From contig NZ_CP036319.1 of assembly GCF_007752935.1 (NCBI RefSeq), positions 1,798,001 through 1,862,000 on the forward strand: DNA of 64,000 nt. The letters are read 5' to 3'. Made by a program: the position numbers and the translations under genes. The notes beneath the pieces were generated by a model. It did no database searches. It saw only the letters and a list, made by a program, of their open reading frames with translations, and was not told the origin of the DNA. This DNA is from Crateriforma conspicua (lineage in GTDB: Bacteria > Planctomycetota > Planctomycetia > Pirellulales > Pirellulaceae). Positions 43,069-52,812 of the stretch are shown piece after piece (positions within the stretch are counted from its first letter, which is position 1; each line of letters begins with the position of its first letter).

Positions 43069-44019
43069 TCAATCCAGCAAGGCAAACGCTTGGTGGATCG
43101 CTGCGGACGTCTTAGCGCATGCCGCGTCATTGTCCAACTGGTTCAGCGGCTTGTTGAACGGTTCAGCGCGAACAGGACCGTCGTATCCGATGTCGACCAA
43201 AGCTTCCAAAAAAGATCGAACATCGATGACGCCCGTGGCCATCGGCAATTCCCGCTGGTTGTCTTGTTGTTGTTCGATGTCCAGTCCCGCCGGCGCGTCA
43301 TTCAAATCGCACCCGACCACTTGTTTTGAATCCAAGGCACGAATGTCGTCCGCGGATTCGCGAGCGGTGTACCAGTGCCACGAATCCAAGACAAATCCCA
43401 TGTTGTCGACGCCGATTTCGGCGTGCAGATCGGCCGTTTCACGCATGGTATGGATGAACGGATAACGTTTGGAATTTCGCAACGACGGCGTGCCCACATA
43501 TTCCAGGCCAAACCGAATGCCGTGATCCTTCAACACCTTGGCACACTGACGAAGTCGTCGGGCGTGCTGGCGGAAATTCGCGACGTAAGTCAATTCGTCG
43601 CTGCCGGGAGTGATCCAAGTTCCCATTCGCGTCACGCCCGCTCGCTGCGCGGCAGCAGCAAGCGTTGGCAATTGACGCAATCCTTCCTGGAAACGCGCCT
43701 CGTCCTTGCGAAAGTCCAGTGGCAAACCGCTGGAACCCCAGACCAACCCGGCGTCGGCCAGTTGACCCAGCAAGTCCTGGTTTTCGCTATCGGACAACTT
43801 GGCCAATTCAGCCGGCGACGCCGCCACGGATTCGAATCCATGCTTGGCGGCCAGTTCGATCGCTTCCCGTTGGCTGGCTTTGACGCCAATGCTGCCCCAA
43901 CGCAAATCCACGGTAAAACGACGTCGCCCTGACGGCTGGGCAAGCACGGACTTGGTCAGCGCACTTGCCGTAAGGAAACCGGCGGAAGACGCGAGAAAAC
44001 GGCGGCGTTGATGGTTCAT
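43069..44019 (-). CDS. Tat-exported sugar phosphate isomerase/epimerase-like TIM-barrel protein
   Basis: 316 residues from the ATG at 44019. A twin-arginine signal (MNHQRRRFLASSAGFLTASA) leads to an AP-endonuclease-2/xylose-isomerase-like barrel: AIELAAKHGFESVAASPAEL; IRFGLEYVGTPSLRN; GFVLDSWHWY; VVGCDLNDAP; YDGPVRAEPFN. Metal-binding Glu/Asp/His at strand ends are present. Last gene of the four-gene operon. Probably isomerises or epimerises a sugar produced by the neighbours. Confidence 0.85.
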   Translation of the reverse strand: MNHQRRRFLASSAGFLTASALTKSVLAQPSGRRRFTVDLRWGSIGVKASQREAIELAAKHGFESVAASPAELAKLSDSENQDLLGQLADAGLVWGSSGLPLDFRKDEARFQEGLRQLPTLAAAAQRAGVTRMGTWITPGSDELTYVANFRQHARRLRQCAKVLKDHGIRFGLEYVGTPSLRNSKRYPFIHTMRETADLHAEIGVDNMGFVLDSWHWYTARESADDIRALDSKQVVGCDLNDAPAGLDIEQQQDNQRELPMATGVIDVRSFLEALVDIGYDGPVRAEPFNKPLNQLDNDAACAKTSAAIHQAFALLD

Positions 44020-44054
44020 CGATGATGTCCTGGCGGGATGATGGGTGGGGGGAA

Positions 44055-45314
44055 TCACTGTTGCACTGGCGGGAATCGCTGATTCATCTGCTGCGCGATT
44101 CGATGATTGGCTTGGCGGATCAGTGGCACGTTTTTGGAATCGGGAATCTCTTGTTCATCTAACAGGCCATAGCGTCGGGCGCGATTGCGTTGATAGGCAC
44201 CGCACAGATGAAATCCGATACAGCCTGGGGATTGAAACAACTGTTGCAGTGTGGCGGCGTACCACTGACCTTCGTTGTGGGTGAATTCGCCTGGTGCCGT
44301 CTGCCATCGCATGCGGGCTGCGTCCGCCAACAGCACCGGCTTGCCCGTCTGTCGATGATACTCCGGCAGGTGGGTGACCGGATCACGAAAGTCTTGGAAC
44401 GATAGCACGTCGACATACGACAGCGCGGCATCGATGACTTGCTTGGCGATCGGCGCGTTGGCTTCGTATCGGTCTCCAAAGATCAGGTGGTGCTTGTCAT
44501 AACGTCGAATCGCATCGTGAGTGGTTTGGTAATAAAGGGTCGCCAACTCAGTCAGTTCTTTGCGGCCGGCTTCGGATTCCAGACGACCGGGATCAAAGAT
44601 GGAGCCGCGCCATTGGTTGTCTGGTCGGCTGTGAATCCATGTCGGACAATCACTGTAAAAGTATCCGATCAGGTTGCGTTCTTCGGCAAGTTCGCCGCAA
44701 TGAGCGCGTGCCACATAGTCACACCATTCTTTCCAGTCGTCGCTGCGGAAATCATAGTGAACGGTGTGCTTTTCCCATTGATGTGATTCGGTGAACGGCA
44801 GCAGATGACAATAGGGCATGTCCAGTGCCCGGTATTCATCGATGGTAAAGCTACGTGAATGTTGCCATTTGCGAACGGTCACTTCTTGAACCCATCCGAC
44901 CGAATTGAACCCCCAGTCATGCAGGTTGGGTGTCACGGATTCTTGGATCCAGCGAATCGTGCTGCCGTCGTACTTGTCACGCCACAGATCGATGTTTTCC
45001 GGGTACCGCAGCGTTGCCGGGTCGATGTGATTGATCCCCACCGTAAAGAATGGCCGGCCGTCGGGGGCGATCAGCCACCAGTGATCGTCTTGTTTTCCCA
45101 GCGTAAAGAAACCGTCGGGTGCCGGTTGGGTCGTTTTGACAGGTGCTGCACTGACGGGACGGGCCGTGGCGTTGATCGTCAACCCGGCGCCGGCGGCAAA
45201 CATTTGCTTGATGAAACAACGTCGCTTGGCCAACCTGTCTTTTGCCGGTTGCCATCGAATTCTCGTTGTACTGCGATCATTCTGTTTCGATTCAACCGTG
45301 CGGTTGGCGTTCAT
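44055..45314 (-). CDS. Glycoside-hydrolase-like TIM-barrel protein (beta-agarase-like)
   Basis: 419 residues. A possible twin-arginine signal (LAKRRCFIKQMFAAGAGLTI) is followed by FTLGKQDDHWWLIAPDGRPF and FTVGINHIDPATLRYPE, the opening of agarase-type barrels. Further candidate active-site strands are LIGYFYSDCPTW, HLIFGDRYEANAP and YVDVLSFQDF. The catalytic acid/base cannot be named by eye. The stop lies 35 bases before the isomerase gene and the start overlaps the DUF6786 stop by four bases, so the operon is tightly packed. Confidence 0.7.
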   Translation of the reverse strand: MNANRTVESKQNDRSTTRIRWQPAKDRLAKRRCFIKQMFAAGAGLTINATARPVSAAPVKTTQPAPDGFFTLGKQDDHWWLIAPDGRPFFTVGINHIDPATLRYPENIDLWRDKYDGSTIRWIQESVTPNLHDWGFNSVGWVQEVTVRKWQHSRSFTIDEYRALDMPYCHLLPFTESHQWEKHTVHYDFRSDDWKEWCDYVARAHCGELAEERNLIGYFYSDCPTWIHSRPDNQWRGSIFDPGRLESEAGRKELTELATLYYQTTHDAIRRYDKHHLIFGDRYEANAPIAKQVIDAALSYVDVLSFQDFRDPVTHLPEYHRQTGKPVLLADAARMRWQTAPGEFTHNEGQWYAATLQQLFQSPGCIGFHLCGAYQRNRARRYGLLDEQEIPDSKNVPLIRQANHRIAQQMNQRFPPVQQ

Positions 45315-46549
45315 TGTTTCGTCGGCTGCGTTTGCGAAAGGATGGTTGTGTCATCCAGGTCGACGCCCAAGACCGCCTTGGCGATTCGATTCAGATCCTG
45401 GTAGTCGCCTTCGATATGGAAGGTTTTGTGGACATGGCGAACACTTTCACCGGGTGCCAGTGGCTTGGCGGGCGATGATGATTCCAATTCGTAAAAGGGG
45501 CCCAGTTGGGTGCCGTCGTCGACCGGACCGTCGTTGTACGAATTGACGACGTCGCCACCGTACGGCTTGTCTTGCAGCTTCCACTGAGAATTCACATAGT
45601 CGCGATCATCGGCAAACGAATACTGGACGATCGTTAGAACTTGTTGCTGTGCGTCGTAGCTGCCGCACACGGGAACGATCGATTCGGGCGGCAATCCGAT
45701 TTTTGATCGGAATCGTCCATCGCCTTTGAACAGAACGGCGGTTTCCGTGGTCACCAATCGATCTGCTGGAACGTCGCCGAAGTAGTCACTGTTCAGCGTC
45801 AACGGCATTTTGTACGGGACGATGATGGTCGCTTGGTCGGACGGGTTGAACATACCCAAAATCCAGATCGACAGCAGGCCAGTATCTTTGTGCCAAGCTT
45901 GTGAGCCGATGTTGGTGATACGGTTGTCGGATTGAAAGCCGACCGATTTGACTTCGTCACCCAATTTGACACTCAATGCTGATTCCGTCTGTGCGGACGA
46001 CAGCACCGAAATGTCGCGATCGACTTGAATATCGAACGGAAAGCCGCTGTAGTTTTTCAGGCTGATTTTCCGCTGAAACGAAACGCTGGATTGATTCTTG
46101 GACACGACCGAAAACGGTTCGATATCGATCGCCGCCGGCGTCTGCCAGTTTTCCAAAGTGAATTCATCGCCGCCCTTGAAAAAAATCGAAAACTGACCGC
46201 CTTCCGGTCCAATCCAGAAACGGTCTTCGCCGCCGAACACGTTGATGTGGGGACGTGTTTCGCCGGAAGCGATCAGGTCGTGATTCAGCCATCCAAAGCT
46301 GGCCCCCGCTTCACCGTTTGCTGTGCTGGTCATCACCCGGCCCTGATAGTCGGCGACGACGGCGATTTGGCTGGAATCGGAATTGCCTTGCAAAACAATG
46401 ACGTCACAGTGCTTGCGAAGAAAGTCGACGTCATGGCCGAAGGTTCCGGGTTCGGCGGAGGGTTGTGCTGCACCGACAGGAAAACTGAACAGACACGCCA
46501 GCGACGCAAGAAACGCGGTGGAGAAAAATACAAGAGACCAATTCATCAA
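45311..46549 (-). CDS. DUF6786-like exported protein
   Basis: 412 residues with a signal peptide (about 1-27). A beta-rich body includes GEAGASFGWLNHDLIASGET, RFWIGPEGGQFSIFF, WQTPAAIDIEPF, FQRKISLKNYSGFPFDIQVD and PYGGDVVNSYNDGP. It resembles DUF6786 proteins, possibly related to galactose-mutarotase-like beta-sandwich folds. It is probably a carbohydrate-active or sugar-binding protein in the same pathway as its overlapping neighbour. Function not known. Confidence 0.65.
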   Translation of the reverse strand: MMNWSLVFFSTAFLASLACLFSFPVGAAQPSAEPGTFGHDVDFLRKHCDVIVLQGNSDSSQIAVVADYQGRVMTSTANGEAGASFGWLNHDLIASGETRPHINVFGGEDRFWIGPEGGQFSIFFKGGDEFTLENWQTPAAIDIEPFSVVSKNQSSVSFQRKISLKNYSGFPFDIQVDRDISVLSSAQTESALSVKLGDEVKSVGFQSDNRITNIGSQAWHKDTGLLSIWILGMFNPSDQATIIVPYKMPLTLNSDYFGDVPADRLVTTETAVLFKGDGRFRSKIGLPPESIVPVCGSYDAQQQVLTIVQYSFADDRDYVNSQWKLQDKPYGGDVVNSYNDGPVDDGTQLGPFYELESSSPAKPLAPGESVRHVHKTFHIEGDYQDLNRIAKAVLGVDLDDTTILSQTQPTKQ

Positions 46550-46673
46550 GTTGCTCTTTTGACGGACGATGCCGAATTTGGATGGAGGATCGATCGAACA
46601 TCCGTGATGTCTGCCACGTTCGTACGCTTCAATCGCGGTCGCCTAGCAGAGTCAATGCTGCTTGATCCGTTCG

Positions 46674-49600
46674 CTATTGTAACGGTGCGGCGTACCGAAC
46701 GGTGATTGCCGGCCCCGGCCATAGAACTTCCACCATGTGATGCTGTGTTTCGGACCGAATGGTGAAGCGATTGTCTCCACGACGAAGCTGCGATACGGGG
46801 ATCGGTAATAGGTCATAGTCGTAGTGGTGATTCTTGCCTTCGTGGCGGTGGGGGTGACCATTCAGACGGAATGGCTGGTGGTGCGCGTCGGAGGCTTCCC
46901 AAGTGCGGTAGTGCAGCACGGCTTCTTCCGCACGTTCGATTGGCGCCGCCGGATCGATAGGAATTCGACAGGACTTTTCTTTTCCCACACGCACGCTGAA
47001 AGATTCCGGAACATCATTTGCGCGATACTGACGCACCGAAACCGATTGGCGATCCAGGGTCAGTCCATCAACCACGTCGGTGACGAAAATCGTTCCGTCG
47101 TCATCATGGATGCGAGCCAGCAGCTTGATGGACTCTGGCATTTGGTCGGGGACCCAATGCGTGTCCCATCGCAGTTCGTGTTGTCCAATCGACGGATCGA
47201 TCGTGCCCACATGGTTCTGCAGATCCGCGGCGTGGCCACGCCAAGGCTGGAAACGCGACACGTGCCAGTCTTGGTAGATTCCATCGCCGTTTTCGTCATA
47301 GCCGTCATACCAAGCCAAGACGTCCACACGTTCGGCGTTCTTCGTCACGTCGACTTTGATTGGTGGATCATCCGAAATGATTGATCCCGTGACGGGTGAA
47401 GCAATCCGTCCACTGGCATGCGACTTCGCAACCGGATCGTAGTAGACACGCAGGATCAGCGAATAGAGACCCCACTGGCCCCAGTGATTCTGATTACTCG
47501 GGCCCACCGTTGCTTCGATACGGTTATCGCCTTGAACCAAGTGATCCAGCGGAAGGGTGATGACGGGATTGTCTTGCGAATGAAACTTTTCCGGCGAATG
47601 ACCTTTTGGCGTGGTCGACAACTCCGGCAATCGGATCCAAGAGTTACCGTTGAACCGAATCCGCTTGTCCGTCGTTCCAGCGTGACCGCCCCAGCGATCC
47701 AAAACGACTTCGGCGGCGATGGCATGTTCCAAGTCTTTCACCGCAAGCGTCAAAACGGGATTCGGCAAAAACTTCTTTGCACCTTCGGCAGAAGCGTTCG
47801 GGTCGGTCACTCGCCAGGCGAAATTGCCACCGTTGTGAATCGCGTATTCACGATAGACATCGCCGGGTTTCGGCCCAGGTTGTTGGACGGCCGCAATCAC
47901 ACGGTCGGCTGACGCGGAATCGTTCGGTGCAGTGCTGTCGCTAGCGTGCGGCGTCGACTTGGACTGCTGCATGGAATCGACCAGTCGGCTTACATCCGTC
48001 GGGGCCTTGCCATCGGCCAATCCGATCGAAAAGCGTTGTCCTGGTGTGTTCAGATGGGCGTGCAATTTCTGGCGTCCGAAACCAAACACGGTCATTTGGT
48101 CATCCATGGCATAGAACGAATCGTGCCAGCGGTCGTCATCATGGCTGTGCAAAACGATGCATTGCCGATGGTTGGCATCCCCAAACGCGAACCATTCCGG
48201 CGCATCAAGATCGCCATTGTGCTTTTGGGCAATGGGTTTGGGGGTGGGCGTCGACGAGCTCATCCACCAATCATCGGGATCCAACCGGCCGCCGGGCGTG
48301 CCTTCGTACAAGATCCAATAGTGCTTGTCTTTGGGCATCCGCGTGATCGAAAAGGTGCAGTGGGTGGGATAGAACTCATAGCGTCCTTGCCACCGGCCGT
48401 CCAAAGACTCTGCGATGATTGCTGCATAGTCTGAATTGGCATGTTCAAGTCGAGTTTGCATCGAATCGCTTTGCGAATTTGTCGCGTGGAAATAGTTGCC
48501 GCCTTGACGGAACACCGCGTTGGGAAAGCCGCGGTACTCGCCGGCCGCACCACTGCCTTTGCCGGGGTGAAAGCCCAGCCAATCATTGCCGTCGTTGTCG
48601 ACTAAACTGCTAAGTCCTCCGCCCGATTTCTCCAGATAGTAAGTCGCCGTCGCCGTTTGGATTTTGAACGCGGGTAGGTCACCGGCGGATGCATCCACTG
48701 CGTCCTCGGTGACATGGACGCCGGTTGGATTGGGGCGGTCGTCGGTGGTCACCACGACCTTCTGCTTGGATGCCGCTGACTTTGGTCGCACACGCAACAG
48801 CGATCCTGTTCCGCCTTGGAACCTGTCGTCGATCACCCAAGCGTTGCGAAGCAAGACGTACAGAGATCCGTCATCCGAAAAACGCAGATCGACGGGACGC
48901 CGGATGCCTTCGATAAACGTGTTCACGTTTGCTGGATGATCGGGATCCAAAGTGTGGATCCAGCCATGGACGAAATCGGCAAAGAAGTAGCGTCCCTGCC
49001 ATGAGGTCGGCCACGCCGAATCGGAAGGACAAAAGTCACCACCGTTGACGGATGATTGCGGGTACCAATGGATCGGACCGTCGTATTGGGCATCGTCGTA
49101 CTCGGGGAAATCACCGTGCTCGACGATCGGCCAACCGTAGTTGGCGCCCGCGCGGCCGACGTTGATCTCTTCGGATTTCCCACCGACATCGTTGATCAGC
49201 ATCAAGCCGTCCGATTCACGAACCGCAAACGTGAACGGATTGCGGCAGCCAAATGCCCAGATTGCTTGGTACTTTCCGGCGGTGCGATCAAGCAATGGGT
49301 TGTCTTCGGGGATGGATCCGTCGGGATTGATTCGCAGGATCTTGCCCAGAAAAGTATCCAATTCTTGAGACGGTGTTCCGGCGGTTTGTTCTCCGATGCC
49401 GATGTAAAGCTTGCCGTCATTTCCAAAGTGGATGCCGCCGCCTTGATGACCCGCGGGGACCTTGCCACCCATTTTTGTTTGGTCATCGCCGATCAGCAGC
49501 ACGGATTCACTGTTGGGAATCGCGGCGTTTCCGTCGACGGTCAGACGACTGATTCGGTGGTGTGGATAGGGATCTTTGGCCACCCAGCAAACGTAGATGT

Positions 49601-51167
49601 AGGGTTCTTTGGGGAAACTCGGTGCGTGCGTCACGCCGATCGCGCCACGTTCCCATGTCGAATCCACGGGAAAGGTGGCCAGCGGTTCGGGTAACAGATT
49701 GCCGTCTTCAATGATACGGATTTGTCCGGTTTGTTCGCACACCAAAACGCGGCCATCGGGAAGCACGTCCAGCGCGGTGGCACCATCGATACCCGTGGCA
49801 ACGGTTTCAACAGTGAAGCCGTCCGGAACGCTGATCGGACCGGCAACCCCCGAGCCCGTTTTGGTCTTCACTCCCGATCGCAAGCTTTCCAGATATGCGA
49901 TCAAGTCGGTGAATTCGTCCGGCGTTAGTTCGCCCGCCAAGCCTTCGGGCATGATCGACGCGGTGTTGTGACTGATTTCGTCAACATCGTCTTTCGCAAT
50001 GAAGTGTGTCTTTGCGTTGGCATCGATCAGCGTCAATGCATCGTCGGATTGCCGCATCATGATTCCGCTGATGACACGACCGTCAACGGTCAGCACATTA
50101 CTCGTTCGATAACCCTCGACGATCTGTCGTGACGGTTCCAAAACTGATTCGATCAGATGGGGCCGATCGAATTTGCCACCGATTCGCGACAGATCCACGC
50201 CGACTTGGCCACCGCGTCCATCGATCGTGTGACAGACCGAACATTTCGTCCTGACATCCTGAAAAATCTGTTTGCCCTTCCCGGCGTTTCCGGTGTGCGT
50301 CAGCGCGTATTGTTCCAAGGCATCCAGGTCAATCTTTGCACCGTCATTGTGGTTGGCTGCGGCATCGTCGTCGGCATCTTCGGCGTTGTGGGCGGCTTCG
50401 TTCAGCCGGCGGACGCGAATGTCTTTGACGCGAATCACCATCGGCGGCCCCTTGTGCAACTGAAAAGCGAACAGTCCCGAACCGCGACGGTTGGCCGCGT
50501 CTTCGTCGATTCCAATCGCCATCACTTGGCCGTTGATGATGTGCGTGAACTGGTTGCCGTTGGCGATGACGATCAGTTCGTTCCAGTCGTCACGGCGAAT
50601 GTGGGTTTCCAAGTCCACCGGATCGCCCACCGAGCCGACTTTTTCGATATGCGGCTTCTTGGCATTGTCGTTGTTTTCACGAACGATCACTGCGTCACCG
50701 CGATGCCCCAAGAACATGCGGCCTTTCTCTTCGAAGAACATCCCGGTGAACTGATCGACCGGGGAAGCGGCGGGTTTTCCTTTGACCGGATGCCATCGTG
50801 CTTCGAAATCACACTGGTAGCCCGACACCACAAAGTCGCCTTCGTCGACACTGCGGTACTGCACGCCAGAATTGTATCCCTGGACTTGATAGGACAACCG
50901 CAGTTCAAAATCGCTGAATGAACCGCCACGATGGATCAAAAACGTGTTGTGTTCCGCGGGGACTTTGGCCGTTGTCTGGCCGACAATCGCACCGTCTTCG
51001 ACCCGCCAAAAACGATCGTCGCCTTCCCATCCGTCCAAGGTTTGGCCATCGAACAGTGAATGGAACGGTGCCGTGTCATTGGGCTCGGCTGCGGCGGCCA
51101 TGGGGGCGATGACCAGTAGGGCAATCATGGCAGCGGCGTGCGCACCAGAAAAATCGAACGAGACCAT
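46674..51167 (-). CDS. Fusion protein: DUF1080, c-type cytochrome, glucose/sorbosone dehydrogenase, C-terminal beta domains
   Basis: 1497 residues from the ATG at 51167, with a signal peptide (about 1-28). Order: DUF1080 (about 35-256: FHSLFDGQTLDGWEGD; WNELIVIANGNQFTHIINGQ); cytochrome domain with CSVCHT (309-313) and MPEGLAGELTPDEFTDLIAY; PQQ-type sugar dehydrogenase propeller (about 440-790: VLPDGRVLVCEQTGQIRIIE; HQGGGIHFGNDGKLYIGIGE; NPFTFAVRESDGLMLINDVG). About 600 further residues form beta-rich domains of unknown type. It probably oxidises sugars and passes electrons to its own haem, after or together with the DUF1080 part acting on keto sugars. First gene of the minus-strand operon. 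Confidence 0.88.
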   Translation of the reverse strand: MVSFDFSGAHAAAMIALLVIAPMAAAAEPNDTAPFHSLFDGQTLDGWEGDDRFWRVEDGAIVGQTTAKVPAEHNTFLIHRGGSFSDFELRLSYQVQGYNSGVQYRSVDEGDFVVSGYQCDFEARWHPVKGKPAASPVDQFTGMFFEEKGRMFLGHRGDAVIVRENNDNAKKPHIEKVGSVGDPVDLETHIRRDDWNELIVIANGNQFTHIINGQVMAIGIDEDAANRRGSGLFAFQLHKGPPMVIRVKDIRVRRLNEAAHNAEDADDDAAANHNDGAKIDLDALEQYALTHTGNAGKGKQIFQDVRTKCSVCHTIDGRGGQVGVDLSRIGGKFDRPHLIESVLEPSRQIVEGYRTSNVLTVDGRVISGIMMRQSDDALTLIDANAKTHFIAKDDVDEISHNTASIMPEGLAGELTPDEFTDLIAYLESLRSGVKTKTGSGVAGPISVPDGFTVETVATGIDGATALDVLPDGRVLVCEQTGQIRIIEDGNLLPEPLATFPVDSTWERGAIGVTHAPSFPKEPYIYVCWVAKDPYPHHRISRLTVDGNAAIPNSESVLLIGDDQTKMGGKVPAGHQGGGIHFGNDGKLYIGIGEQTAGTPSQELDTFLGKILRINPDGSIPEDNPLLDRTAGKYQAIWAFGCRNPFTFAVRESDGLMLINDVGGKSEEINVGRAGANYGWPIVEHGDFPEYDDAQYDGPIHWYPQSSVNGGDFCPSDSAWPTSWQGRYFFADFVHGWIHTLDPDHPANVNTFIEGIRRPVDLRFSDDGSLYVLLRNAWVIDDRFQGGTGSLLRVRPKSAASKQKVVVTTDDRPNPTGVHVTEDAVDASAGDLPAFKIQTATATYYLEKSGGGLSSLVDNDGNDWLGFHPGKGSGAAGEYRGFPNAVFRQGGNYFHATNSQSDSMQTRLEHANSDYAAIIAESLDGRWQGRYEFYPTHCTFSITRMPKDKHYWILYEGTPGGRLDPDDWWMSSSTPTPKPIAQKHNGDLDAPEWFAFGDANHRQCIVLHSHDDDRWHDSFYAMDDQMTVFGFGRQKLHAHLNTPGQRFSIGLADGKAPTDVSRLVDSMQQSKSTPHASDSTAPNDSASADRVIAAVQQPGPKPGDVYREYAIHNGGNFAWRVTDPNASAEGAKKFLPNPVLTLAVKDLEHAIAAEVVLDRWGGHAGTTDKRIRFNGNSWIRLPELSTTPKGHSPEKFHSQDNPVITLPLDHLVQGDNRIEATVGPSNQNHWGQWGLYSLILRVYYDPVAKSHASGRIASPVTGSIISDDPPIKVDVTKNAERVDVLAWYDGYDENGDGIYQDWHVSRFQPWRGHAADLQNHVGTIDPSIGQHELRWDTHWVPDQMPESIKLLARIHDDDGTIFVTDVVDGLTLDRQSVSVRQYRANDVPESFSVRVGKEKSCRIPIDPAAPIERAEEAVLHYRTWEASDAHHQPFRLNGHPHRHEGKNHHYDYDLLPIPVSQLRRGDNRFTIRSETQHHMVEVLWPGPAITVRYAAPLQ

Positions 51168-51504
51168 CGAAAGAACCTGCGCTGGGTAAAAGAACAAGGA
51201 AGGATCGACGATCGGATCGTCGGGCGGGGCGGTGATTCCGTGGGGGGCAGACGCCAATATAGCTGTCCCGCGAAGGGGATGCCGCGAAGCTCCTTCACGA
51301 CCAATGGCCGGTGAAGCACCGGCATTGTCGTGGCAAGAAATGTTGTGAATGTTTTCCGATTGTCCCGATCATCCTGACGCAAACGCGTGTTTCATGACTG
51401 AGACAGGATCAGGCTGAGCAATGAAGCAGGCTTTTCGCGGATTTTGACGATTGTTTAGGCTTGTGAGGAACGAGCTGGAAAACAGATTCAGCAAGGACAA
51501 GCGG
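51168..51504. other. Divergent intergenic region between the fusion-protein operon and the outer-membrane protein gene
   Basis: About 340 bases that should contain promoters in both directions. No clear promoter or repeat was identified. Confidence 0.3.
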
Positions 51505-52538
51505 ATGATTCGAAAGCTCATATTGGTCGGATGTGTGGTCGCCTTTGGAAGCCAAGCCTTTGGCCACGGCGACCTGCGATCGCGCGCCGACAAGCATGCG
51601 CCGGCGGGATTGATGGGCGACCACGTCCATGAACCCGGCGAATGGATGGTGGAGTACCGGTACATGAACATGTACATGGACGGAAACCGAGCCGGGACAC
51701 GACGGTTGAGCGATGCCGAATCCATTGCGTTCGGCGCGACCAGTGATCCGGTCACCAACCGTGGTGCGTCGCCGTCAAGCATGACGCATGAGATGCACAT
51801 GTTGCACATCATGCGTGGGATGACTGATGACATCACGTTGTACACGATGATCATGTTGCCATCGATCACGATGGACCACATCCGCGGGCCAATGAATCCG
51901 GCCGGTGCGGGAAGCTATTTCACGACGCACAACAGCGGGTTTGGTGACACGACCATCGGTGCGTTGCTGCGGTTGTACAGCGATGCAGATGACGATCTGA
52001 TTTTGAACTTGGGTGGTTCGTTGCCGACCGCAGACATCTTTCGAACGACGCGCGAGCCGACCGGCGGAATGATGGAGCAACCGCTGCCGTACCCGATGCG
52101 ATTGGGATCTGGAAAGTTCAACGCTCGGCCCGGTATCACGTGGAAGCGATATTTTGATCACGGTTCCTTCGGTACCCAGTTTCAAACCGATTTGCCCATC
52201 GGTCGAAACTACCGTGACTACAGCGTGGGAGACGAATTTCGATTGAACACCTGGTATAGCCACGTTCTGACAGACCATTTTTCGACCAGCCTGCGAATCG
52301 AAAACCTGTGGCGAACCAATTACGGTGGTGCCGATCCGATGAGCCCCGACGCGTTGATCAGCACCAACGTGGAAAGCTTTCGCGGCGGATACACGCTGAA
52401 CTTGGGTGTGGGGGCCGCGGCATTACTGAACGGGCATTTGTTGAACGTTGAAATCGTTCCGATGTTCATCAGGATCTTGACGGGATTCAGCTGGAAACCG
52501 ATTGGTCGATCGTGGCCAGTTGGTCGAAAAGCTTCTAA
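51505..52538 (+). CDS. Outer-membrane beta-barrel protein with a single-base frameshift near the 3' end
   Basis: From the ATG at 51505, a signal peptide (MIRKLILVGCVVAFGSQAFG) and a His/Met-rich barrel-like protein (MHMLHIMRGMTDDITLYTMI; FGDTTIGALLRLY; GRNYRDYSVGDEFRLNTWYS), related to Phenol_MetA_deg/transporter-type barrels. After NVEIVPM (about 52463) the frame shifts. The +1 frame reads HQDLDGIQLETDWSIVASWS, then KSF and a TAA at 52536-52538, a typical barrel ending in Phe. The unshifted frame runs into low-quality sequence to 52731. One missing base in ATGTTCATCAG (for example ATGTATCATCAG) would repair it. Met and His content suggests metal export. Confidence 0.75.
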
Positions 52539-52812
52539 AACGATCGCGTCGTGCCACGCCGCCGGTTGCGTCCCAGGGGGGCGCCGGCGGCTAACTGGCT
52601 GTTGCATTTTTTCGGATCAACGCGAAGCATCACCGTTGCCCGGTTCGCGCACGTTGCGTTTGGCGACGTGTCATCCGCAGAGCGATAGGCAACGATCGAG
52701 CATTCACAGGCCGCTAGACCGCCGACTATGATGACCGCGCCGGTGATCGCCGCTTTTTCGCAGCGTCGATCGTGGATGCGTTTTGAATGTCTGTTCGTGT
52801 GGTTGTCCTTTG

